Assembly: GCA_026770585.1 (NCBI GenBank)
Contig: MU646445.1
Span: 310,606 to 321,606 of the forward strand
DNA: 11,001 nucleotides
From: Baffinella frigidus
Taxonomy: Eukaryota > Cryptophyceae > Cryptomonadales > Baffinellaceae
Direction of reading: 5' to 3'
A model generated the notes under the pieces. The model was not told the DNA's origin and searched no databases. It saw nothing but the letters and a program-made list of their open reading frames with translations. This document shows, in pieces, positions 8,070 through 11,001 of this stretch. A program made the translations under genes and the position numbers. The first letter of the stretch is position 1, and each line of letters begins with the position of its first letter.

Positions 8070-10815
8070 CCGTACATTGTTGACGTGACCCACAAGGTCT
8101 GTCGTCGGGAGGGTACAGAGGGTACATATGGTGTCCATGTTGGTTACGGCTCATAGACTTTCGGATCACTCATCCCAGTACAAGGTCTGTCCGTCTCACT
8201 CGGTTTGACTGTCAAGACTATTCGCAGGGTGCACTGTCAGACTACACTCACTCGGGTTCACTGCCAAGACTATTCTCAAGTTGCCATGCTGGGTTCGTGG
8301 TACTGATCCGTCAACTTTGGAGCGGAACAGCGCCCCTCGTCATTTCCGGATCCGAACCATCCATCATTTGGAACAATCCATGACGTTGGAAAAATGCATG
8401 ACAAAGAATGCATGATTTCCCGGGAGCAAGTGGTGGCCATGTTGGTTGACTCACGGAACCCACGCCTCTCCGTATCAATACGATCAGCTATAAAAACACT
8501 TACATACTAATTCATCATGTCCCGGGAGCAGGTGGTGGTGCTGACCTCAAGAAGTTGCATGACACACAATAAATTGTAAAAACCTGACACCCTAATAATT
8601 AAAAATGGTGGATTGCTCCGAAAATGATGGATTCATATCCCGGAGTAGGTGGTGGTACGCGACATCCTGTCGGAGAAATTTACTACACAATTGCTTTACA
8701 ATTACTAGTATTTGAGCCTTACGTGTAGTAAATTTCGTTGCCCATTTTCATTTAATTAAATGATGTTCCCGGATTAAGGTGGTGGTGCGCGACATCCTGT
8801 CGGAGATGGACGAGGAGGAGCTTGAACTCAAGGATCGCGTCATCGGCCTCTCGGTCCGCCCTAAACCCTAACCCCCACACCCCAAACACTGAACCCTGAA
8901 CTCTAAAGCTTGAGCTCAAGGACCGTGTTATCGGCCTATCGGGCAGCCCTAAACCCTGAGCCCAAACACTGAACCCGAAACTCTAAAGCTTGAACTCAAG
9001 GACCGTGCCATCGGCCTATCGGTCCGCCCCTCTGCCTGGAACCCAAACCCTAAACCCTAAACCCTAAACCTTTAGCCCAAACCCTGAACGCTCTCTCTCT
9101 ATCTGCCTCTCTCTCTCCCTCTCTCTCTCCCTCTCTCTCTCTCTATGTGGCTCTATATGTCTCTCGCACTTGCTTTCTCGCTCCCTCTCTCTCTCACACA
9201 CACTCTCTCTCTCTCACTCTCTCTCTCGCTCTCTCCGGAAGCTCTTTCTCGTACCCAGCGGTTGGACCGGGCCTGACACGCGGGTGCGGCGTGACAGGTC
9301 GGTTACTCGAGCCTCGTGGTCATCACAGCCCTCCATAGGCAGGATAGGGCGGCAGTTGGCCGGACAGGGCGGCAGCTGGCATGATAGGGCGGCGGTTGGC
9401 AGGATAGGGCGGCGGTTGGCAGGATAGGGCGGCGGTTGGCAGGATAGGGCAGGGCTGACACGAGGGTGTGCGGCAGGTGGGGTACTCGAGCCTGGTGATC
9501 ACCACGGCCCTCCAGTGCTGCATCTACTCCCTCCAGAACCTCAACACTCCCCACATCTTCGACCTCAAGGCACCTCCCAAGCCCTAAACCAAGCCCTAAA
9601 CCCTAAACCCTAAACCCTAAACTCCAAACCCCAAACCCCAAACTCCTAAACCCCCAAACCCCAAACCCCAAACCATAAAAAATCTGAACCCCAAACCCCA
9701 AACCCCAAATCCCCAACCCCAAATCCTAAACCCCGAACCCTAACCCCTAAACCCCTGATCCCGCAACAGGACACGGTGAACTTCATCCAGCTAGGCGAGA
9801 AGTACATCCTGATGGTGGACAATTCAGGGATGCAGATCTACACCTACGACGGCCGCCCCGTATCCGCCCCGAAGTTCCAGGGCATGCGTCCCGAGGTACC
9901 CCCCCATGTGTACTGCCTCGTCCTGGGTTAGTACGGGCGCGTCCTCAGGGAACACATAAGTTAGTGCCAGCGCGTCATGAAGGGACAGGAAGAACTAAAG
10001 AGCGTCATCCCAATGCCGCCCCGAAATTCTAGGGCATGCGTACCACACAGCGGACCACGGCGGGGGGTTTCGAATAGTCCATTTGCGGATAAGATTAAAC
10101 ATAATGCATAGACCATGCGGAAGGAAATTCGTAGGGATGTAGGGTTGTTGCAGATCTACACCTACGGCGGCCGCCCCGTGCACAGCCTGGCGGTCTGTGC
10201 ACTCGGACACGCTCTGATCCGGCACACGTCGAACTGGGGGGCCTGACACCGTTTTGCGCTATCTTACGGGTGCAGTTTGCTATCTTAGCCTCGAAATAGT
10301 TGTACCATAGCACAAACCCCACTCATAAGATAGCAATACGGTGATTGACTGCCAAGTCGTCTTCTTCTTTATTACTCTCAGCCCAGAGACGGGTGCCCCA
10401 AAAGTCCAAAAGTCTGATCCAAAAGTGCGCCCACCCCGCACTAGGTGGTGTTGTTCTTATTTATGACTCTCTGCCCAGAGACAAGTGATCCAAACGTGTA
10501 TGAGCCTTGAGATGTTCCCGCCTCGGCATTGTTCGGGCGACTTACCACGTCACTTCCAGCACTATTTCTAGACGCTTCAGGTTTCTGAAAAGGTGGTTGA
10601 CGTGCACCCCTCCTTTTGGATCCAAAAGTGTATCGCAACGGTTCCAAGTGTGCTGTTCCGCTTCACAGTGAAGCATTCACTTGGAGCCATTGAATTTAGA
10701 AACGTCCCGGTCCGGGCGCGGTGAGCCTGAAGACGAAAAGTGTATGAGCCTTACAACGATCCCGCACCAGGTGTTCAACTCCATGACCGTCTCCATGTCC
10801 ACCGAGTCCATCGCG
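2530..10815 (+). CDS. IFT80: IFT80, intraflagellar transport complex B WD40 protein (5' part, 14 exons; 3' end off the window)
   Basis: Spliced CDS: join of 2530-2829, 2992-3071, 3486-3548, 3696-3768, 4896-5000, 6162-6221, 6395-6471, 6631-6662, 6811-6893, 7912-7971, 8779-8853, 9477-9569, 9770-9895 and 10771-10815. This is 1272 nt or 424 codons; animal IFT80 is about 770 residues. The product follows known IFT80 along its length. Examples are MRLQVTS at the start, [157 protein letters not shown] and VSMSTESIA. Residues 1 to about 290 are the first WD40 beta-propeller, and the second propeller begins after that. In other organisms IFT80 is a peripheral IFT-B subunit needed to build cilia. Residue phases agree at all 13 introns. 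Twelve introns are GT-AG and intron 12 is GC-AG. Confidence 0.95.
2992..3071 (+). CDS. IFT80: IFT80 exon 2
   Basis: Acceptor gcaaacag|ggcgcc, donor atctg|gtcccg, phase 2. It encodes [20 protein letters not shown] followed by DGVIKI and a split Trp. It is a WD blade ending in IKIW. Intron 1 (2830-2991) is unremarkable and free of telomere-like repeat. Confidence 0.93.
3249..3486 (+). repeat. Duplicated acceptor flank in IFT80 intron 2, with exon 3 echo
   Basis: The stretch 3249-3309 (gtggtggtttgccgg to tggagcagg) recurs, diverged, at 3422-3486 immediately before exon 3, a spacing of about 175 bp. Between them, ctcag|gtcgcggcctgggc at 3356-3374 copies the exon 3 acceptor and its first 14 bases with one mismatch, then reaches a stop. 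Confidence 0.75.
3486..3548 (+). CDS. IFT80: IFT80 exon 3
   Basis: Acceptor ggagcag|gtcgcgg, donor ctctg|gtaccc, 63 nt (phase 2 to phase 2). It encodes [22 protein letters not shown], matching the SKTGMLRSTLAQ segment of animal IFT80. Confidence 0.93.
3551..3690 (+). repeat. CCCTAAA array forming IFT80 intron 3
   Basis: Nearly all of the 147-bp intron (3549-3695) is CCCTAAA with a few variants (CCCTGAA, CCCTACA, CCTTAAA). The last seven or so units are almost perfect and run to the aaccag acceptor. Confidence 0.95.
3696..3768 (+). CDS. IFT80: IFT80 exon 4
   Basis: Acceptor taaaccag|gtgg, donor gcctcag|gtccgc, 73 nt, phase 0 at the end. It encodes the split Trp and then [18 protein letters not shown] with KPVAPQ; animal IFT80 has [22 protein letters not shown] here. 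Confidence 0.93.
3797..3867. mobile_element. MITE-like element, family A copy 2
   Basis: Twenty-five-bp inverted arms (3797-3821 / 3843-3867, two mismatches) surround tggctcaaacgccg, as in copy 1 at 2222-2293. Both copies are followed by a gagatacgat word. It sits just downstream of the exon 4 donor in intron 4. Confidence 0.85.
3893..3933 (+). pseudogene. Exon 4 echo A (partial exon copy with donor)
   Basis: It resembles the end of exon 4 (actcccaacgccgtgtgcttca, then agcccgtcgcgccgcag) with an internal deletion of about 20-25 bases. A GT follows at 3934, as at the true donor, and the next bases (gtccgcccc) also match the start of intron 4. Confidence 0.75.
3942..4058. mobile_element. MITE-like element, family B
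   Basis: Thirty-three-bp terminal inverted repeats at 3942-3974 and 4026-4058 match at 29 of 33 positions, beginning ccgtaaaag and ending cttttacgg. The 117-bp element separates exon 4 echoes A and B. It has no coding capacity. Confidence 0.85.
4057..4092 (+). pseudogene. Exon 4 echo B (partial exon copy with donor)
   Basis: ggcaaggacgtgatcatcac followed by gcccgtcgcgccgcag|gtgcac copies the second half of exon 4 (GKDVII-PVAPQ). Its last 16 bases are identical to echo A and differ from exon 4, so A and B share a more recent ancestor with each other than with the exon. Confidence 0.75.
4127..4528 (+). repeat. Dispersed direct repeat in intron 4 (cccgtgtgggaatgcagg)
   Basis: The 18-bp word cccgtgtgggaatgcagg occurs near 4134 and 4506, both times in a context that would read PVWECR. 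No further homology is clear between the flanks. The intervening sequence (4153-4505) contains no other repeat that I recognise. Confidence 0.6.
4553..4704 (+). pseudogene. Exon 5 acceptor echoes
   Basis: 4553-4587 copies the 35 bases that precede exon 5 (true copy at 4861-4895), including the gttggtcgtcacta block, the CT tract and the final cag; about 31 of 35 match. Separately, ttaccag|gcgaagcag at 4674-4704 copies the first 24 bases of exon 5 with three mismatches. Both retain an AG. Confidence 0.78.
4762..4812. repeat. Adjacent short hairpins in intron 4
   Basis: ccatag/ctatgg at 4764-4782 and ccctacgg/ccgtaggg at about 4783-4806 form two adjacent stem-loops. The function is unknown. Confidence 0.5.
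4896..5000 (+). CDS. IFT80: IFT80 exon 5
   Basis: Acceptor ctctctctatgcag|gcgaag has one of the few pyrimidine-rich tracts in this gene; the donor is aagtacaag|gtctgt. Thirty-five codons, phase 0 at both ends. It encodes [20 protein letters not shown] followed by [15 protein letters not shown], a strongly conserved blade of propeller 1. Confidence 0.95.
5021..5186 (+). repeat. GA microsatellite with short TG tract (intron 5)
   Basis: About 165 bp of interrupted (GA)n, including a TG run at 5042-5056. It starts 20 bp after the exon 5 donor and ends just before an echo of the same donor. Confidence 0.95.
5189..5240 (+). pseudogene. Exon 5 donor echo and hairpin
   Basis: gcaggagggtcgcaagtaca at 5189-5208, ending acg|gtct at 5214, copies the exon 5 end (gaggatcgcaagtacaag|gtct). 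It is followed by ccgttacc-ttga-ggtaacgg (5218-5237), a perfect 8-bp stem with a 4-base loop. Confidence 0.72.
5241..5722 (+). other. Unassigned part of intron 5
   Basis: I see no exon of IFT80 and no other recognisable gene here. It contains AT-rich gattaattttagaatgttc followed by ccggggtag at 5511-5538, resembling the acceptor regions of exons 6 and 11, and a short CCAAACCCC run at 5645-5672. Confidence 0.5.
5723..5830 (+). repeat. GA microsatellite (intron 5)
   Basis: Long (GA)n with a few ATT and GC interruptions. The SLSLSL and ERERER reading frames across it are translation artefacts. Confidence 0.95.
5935..6115 (+). repeat. Direct repeats and exon 6 echo upstream of exon 6
   Basis: ggctgacgtc, c or a, then tgagcgctgctgcggca occurs at 5965-5992 and 6063-6090 with one mismatch in 28. 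aattcc(a/g)ttggctatttt occurs at 5935-5952 and 6098-6115. Inside, caacttcag|gcgtgggacgcg at 6032-6060 copies the first 20 bases of exon 6 with two mismatches and keeps an AG. Confidence 0.8.
6162..6221 (+). CDS. IFT80: IFT80 exon 6
   Basis: Acceptor cccggatgaag|gtgtgg, donor gtcacg|gtaaac, 20 codons, phase 0. It encodes [20 protein letters not shown], matching [20 protein letters not shown] of animal IFT80. The acceptor has no pyrimidine tract; it follows AT-rich sequence. Confidence 0.94.
6224..6393 (+). repeat. CCCTAAA array forming IFT80 intron 6
   Basis: The whole 173-bp intron is CCCTAAA, CCCCAAA and CCCGAAA units. The array begins at the donor itself (gtaaaccc) and supplies the acceptor (cccctag). 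Confidence 0.95.
6395..6471 (+). CDS. IFT80: IFT80 exon 7
   Basis: Acceptor cccctag|gcggtg, donor acggg|gtaaac, 77 nt ending in phase 2. It encodes [20 protein letters not shown] and then LCDRT, matching [25 protein letters not shown]. Confidence 0.95.
6474..6629 (+). repeat. CCCTAAA array forming IFT80 intron 7
   Basis: The 159-bp intron (6472-6630) begins gtaaacccc and ends ccctag, and is repeat throughout. Confidence 0.95.
6631..6662 (+). CDS. IFT80: IFT80 exon 8 (32-nt microexon)
   Basis: Acceptor aaccctag|gtgg, donor gccacag|gtgcgc. It encodes [12 protein letters not shown] in phase with exons 7 (phase 2) and 9 (phase 1). Animal IFT80 has GWSYALEKPNTGSI, so the microexon is required. 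Confidence 0.92.
6668..6808 (+). repeat. CCCTAAA / CCCCAAA array forming IFT80 intron 8
   Basis: The 148-bp intron (6663-6810) is repeat except for its first few bases. Its second half is nearly pure CCCCAAA, and it ends cttaacgcag. Confidence 0.95.
6811..6893 (+). CDS. IFT80: IFT80 exon 9
   Basis: Acceptor aacgcag|ggagc, donor ggacag|gtacct, 83 nt, phase 1 to phase 0. It encodes [20 protein letters not shown] and then NGTITLGQ, the last blade of propeller 1. Confidence 0.95.
6909..6980 (+). repeat. CT microsatellite (intron 9)
   Basis: Interrupted (CT)n of about 70 bp, starting 15 bp after the exon 9 donor. It has the opposite strand to the GA tract at 7091, which lies after the first exon 9 echo. 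Confidence 0.95.
7029..7075 (+). pseudogene. Exon 9 echo 1 (in-phase, splice-competent partial exon)
   Basis: Bounded by accag| at 7028 and |gtacca at 7076. Forty-seven nt encode [16 protein letters not shown] in the same phases (1 to 0) as exon 9, which ends [15 protein letters not shown]. It could substitute for exon 9 without a frameshift but would lose the first part of the blade. Confidence 0.8.
7091..7148 (+). repeat. GA microsatellite (intron 9)
   Basis: Interrupted (GA)n between exon 9 echoes 1 and 2. Confidence 0.95.
7177..7206 (+). pseudogene. Exon 9 echo 2 (donor lost)
   Basis: ggcggcaatgggaccatcac followed by tctcggccag copies the exon 9 end; the donor GT is now GG. A weaker third copy, accaccctcggatag|gtaccg, lies at 7334-7353. 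Confidence 0.75.
7508..7553 (+). repeat. Tandem 23-bp repeat (intron 9)
   Basis: Two identical units of gtaaatagttgtaccaggat plus aac (7508-7530 and 7531-7553). The core aaatagttgtacca recurs at 10294-10307 in intron 13. Confidence 0.85.
7602..7615. mobile_element. Solo end of MITE-like family C
   Basis: gaaatttactacac is identical to the 14-bp terminal repeat of the element at 8675-8736. No second terminus is seen nearby, so this is a partial copy. Confidence 0.6.
7702..7743 (+). pseudogene. Exon 10 partial duplicate
   Basis: Forty-two nt copy the first 14 codons of exon 10 ([14 protein letters not shown]), with an upstream aatccag acceptor. There are only two differences from exon 10, both synonymous (ctg/ttg, gga/ggg). 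A possible donor is gttgtg|gtgtgc at 7744. It could be an alternative exon or a recent duplicate. The true exon is placed at 7912 because only that copy continues LVDTHK to a clean donor. Confidence 0.8.
7912..7971 (+). CDS. IFT80: IFT80 exon 10
   Basis: Acceptor cactcgcag|gtgttg, donor cccacaag|gtcacc, 20 codons, phase 0. It encodes [20 protein letters not shown]; animal IFT80 has VVEQHWEWKNFQVTL. Confidence 0.92.
7988..8067 (+). repeat. CT microsatellite (intron 10)
   Basis: Nearly pure (CT)n of 80 bp, starting 16 bp after the exon 10 donor and ending just before an echo of that donor. Confidence 0.95.
8079..8096 (+). pseudogene. Exon 10 donor echo
   Basis: gttgacgtgacccacaag|gt resembles the exon 10 end gtcgacacccacaag|gt. 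A weaker copy, cagtacaag|gtctgtcc, is at 8176-8192. Both keep AAG|GT. Confidence 0.65.
8195..8280 (+). repeat. Diverged tandem repeat, period about 52 bp (intron 10)
   Basis: ctcactcgg(t/g)tt(g/c)actg(t/c)caagactatt begins at 8195 and again at 8247. It does not resemble a coding exon. Confidence 0.75.
8413..8674 (+). pseudogene. Three upstream echoes of the exon 11 acceptor
   Basis: tcccgggagcaagtggtgg (8417-8435), tcccgggagcag|gtggtggtg (8520-8540) and atcccggagtag|gtggtgg (8637-8674) precede the true exon 11 acceptor tgttcccggattaag|gtggtgg. The spacing is about 100-130 bp. The third copies the first 26 bases of exon 11 with one mismatch (VVVRDILSE). The second and third retain AG|GT. Confidence 0.82.
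8675..8736. mobile_element. MITE-like element, family C
   Basis: Perfect 14-bp terminal inverted repeats (gaaatttactacac at 8675-8688 and its complement at 8723-8736) span 62 bp. It interrupts or abuts the third exon 11 echo exactly where similarity to the exon stops. The same terminus occurs alone at 7602-7615. Confidence 0.82.
8779..8853 (+). CDS. IFT80: IFT80 exon 11
   Basis: Acceptor cccggattaag|gtgg, donor ctctcg|gtccgc, 25 codons, phase 0. It encodes [20 protein letters not shown] and then VIGLS; animal IFT80 has [24 protein letters not shown], the linker into the second propeller. Confidence 0.94.
8854..9023 (+). repeat. Two downstream tandem echoes of the exon 11 donor
   Basis: The exon 11 end plus the start of intron 11 is repeated twice. 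gcttgagctcaaggaccgtg at 8908 runs to cctatcg at 8941, where the donor is now GG. gcttgaactcaaggaccgtg at 8988 runs to cctatcg|gtccgcc at 9021, where the donor is kept. Each is preceded by CCCTAAA-type repeat and ctctaaa. They read [11 protein letters not shown] and [11 protein letters not shown]. Confidence 0.88.
9034..9236 (+). repeat. Short CCCTAAA run and long CT microsatellite (intron 11)
   Basis: CCCTAAA units at 9046-9089 lead directly into interrupted (CT)n at 9091-9236. Confidence 0.93.
9264..9336 (+). pseudogene. Exon 12 acceptor echo
   Basis: The 30 bases before exon 12 and the first 39 bases of the exon ([12 protein letters not shown]) are copied at 9264-9336 as [12 protein letters not shown], with gtgacag| retained at 9297. 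It runs straight into the minisatellite, so it is only a partial exon. Confidence 0.85.
9341..9451 (+). repeat. 20-bp minisatellite (intron 11)
   Basis: Five full units (9341-9440) of aggatagggcggcggttggc with few changes, plus a partial sixth. The last two full units are identical. It lies between the exon 12 echo and exon 12. Confidence 0.93.
9477..9569 (+). CDS. IFT80: IFT80 exon 12 (GC donor)
   Basis: Acceptor gtgcggcag|gtgggg; 31 codons, phase 0. It encodes [20 protein letters not shown] and then [11 protein letters not shown], which matches NTPIIFDLK of animal IFT80. The only donor that keeps FDLK joined to the next exon is AAG|GCACCT, a GC rather than a GT. No usable GT follows before exon 13 other than out in repeat. 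Confidence 0.92.
9583..9763 (+). repeat. CCCTAAA / CCCCAAA array forming IFT80 intron 12
   Basis: Almost all of the 200-bp intron (9570-9769) is repeat, ending with ctgatcccgcaacag. Confidence 0.95.
9770..9895 (+). CDS. IFT80: IFT80 exon 13
   Basis: Acceptor cgcaacag|gacacg, donor cccgag|gtaccc, 42 codons, phase 0. It encodes [20 protein letters not shown] and then [22 protein letters not shown], matching the YLYSYEGRFISSPKFPGMR region. Confidence 0.95.
10016..10179 (+). pseudogene. Two exon 13 echoes in shuffled order
   Basis: 10016-10041 copies the exon 13 end (ccgccccgaa, then gggcatgcgt) with two or three changes and no donor GT. 10149-10179 copies an internal piece (tgcagatctacacctac, then ggccgccccgt; 30 of 31 match). 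The internal piece comes second, opposite to its order in the exon. Confidence 0.82.
10247..10343. mobile_element. MITE-like element, family D
   Basis: Terminal inverted repeats caccgttttgcgctatctta (10247-10266) and taagatagcaatacggtg (10326-10343) pair with small gaps. A further tttgctatcttag lies inside at 10276. The element is 97 bp long and holds a copy of the aaatagttgtacca word seen at 7508. Confidence 0.72.
10363..10770 (+). repeat. Diverged direct repeats before exon 14
   Basis: tgactctctgcccagagac-like sequence occurs at 10372-10390 and 10464-10482, and gatccaaaagtg-like words recur at 10416, 10488 and 10618. gtgtatgagcctt followed by a tcccgc word at 10496-10520 copies the flank of the exon 14 acceptor (10740-10770). 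Confidence 0.68.
10771..10815 (+). CDS. IFT80: IFT80 exon 14
   Basis: Acceptor cccgcaccag|gtgttc; 15 codons, [15 protein letters not shown]; donor gcg|gtacgtg is a strong consensus match. Read through, the next codons are VRD, which also fits the family (IAIRD). The exon might therefore extend to 10834, before the next gt, instead of ending at 10815. The rest of IFT80 is off the window. Confidence 0.82.
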
Positions 10816-10858
10816 GTACGTGACCCAGAGGGACGTGACCCGCCACTCGATGCTTTTT

Positions 10859-10895
10859 GGGACCCTTCTGAGGCCCAGATTCCCAGAGGGGTCCC
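10859..10895. repeat. Hairpin in IFT80 intron 14
   Basis: gggacccttctg and cagaggggtccc form 12-bp arms with one mismatch around a 13-base loop. Confidence 0.65.
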
Positions 10896-10936
10896 AGAAA
10901 ATTAGGACCCCCCTTGCTGTTGACCTGTGAGCGCGC

Positions 10937-10980
10937 TGAGTGTGCGTGCGTGTGTGTGTGCGTGTCTGTGCGCGCGCGTG
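10937..10980 (+). repeat. TG/CG dinucleotide tract (intron 14)
   Basis: Alternating purine-pyrimidine GT and GC steps over about 45 bp, the type of sequence able to adopt Z-DNA. No coding signal is seen from 10816 to the window end. Confidence 0.8.
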
Positions 10981-11001
10981 TCCATCGTAGCGCACCGGGG
11001 G

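Noticed and set aside
5021-9236. Strand bias of GA versus CT microsatellites relative to transcription
   Set aside because: Both orientations occur in the sense strand of IFT80 (GA in introns 5 and 9; CT in introns 9, 10, 11), so there is no bias like that of CCCTAAA.
9341-9451. CRISPR array
   Set aside because: The units are head-to-tail 20-bp repeats with no unique spacers, and the window is eukaryotic.
1-11001. rRNA or tRNA genes
   Set aside because: I found no conserved rRNA block and no tRNA cloverleaf in reading both strands by eye; a covariance-model scan would be needed to exclude weak ones.

Overview
This is a nuclear eukaryotic window, most likely from a flagellated microalga or protist. 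It holds the 5' parts of two intron-rich genes that diverge from a 453-bp intergenic region (2077-2529). The plus-strand gene is IFT80, an intraflagellar-transport protein: 14 exons (2530-10815) give about 424 codons, roughly the N-terminal 55% of the protein. The minus-strand gene is an alpha/beta hydrolase of the EMB8/YheT/ABHD type: 4 exons (2076 down to 103) give about 189 codons. Every proposed junction joins in phase and restores the family sequence. Ciliary IFT, spliceosomal introns and plant/alga-type TTTAGGG repeats point to a ciliated alga or protist. The hydrolase begins with a signal peptide carrying an SDAFAT motif, which resembles the ASAFAP signature of secondary red plastids. 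The species cannot be fixed from the sequence; prasinophyte, haptophyte, pelagophyte-like and other TTTAGGG-type lineages all remain possible.

Layout: 1-26 poly-G; 103-2076 hydrolase exons 4 to 1, read right to left; 1134-1764 a large degenerate TTTAGGG array forming hydrolase intron 1; 2077-2529 shared promoter region with hairpins; 2530-10815 IFT80 exons 1-14; 10816-11001 start of IFT80 intron 14.

The unusual part is the intron content. Introns 3, 6, 7, 8 and 12 of IFT80 and intron 1 of the hydrolase are almost pure degenerate CCCTAAA repeat. The repeat is CCCTAAA on the sense strand of both genes, so its orientation flips at the divergent promoter. The longer IFT80 introns are mosaics of GA/CT microsatellites, small terminal-inverted-repeat elements, and at least ten partial copies ('echoes') of the neighbouring exon ends, many still carrying AG or GT splice dinucleotides in the right phase. 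The echoes, repeat-made introns and short palindromic elements together suggest a genome where splice junctions are repeatedly duplicated or invaded. The two proteins have no evident shared pathway beyond their common promoter region.
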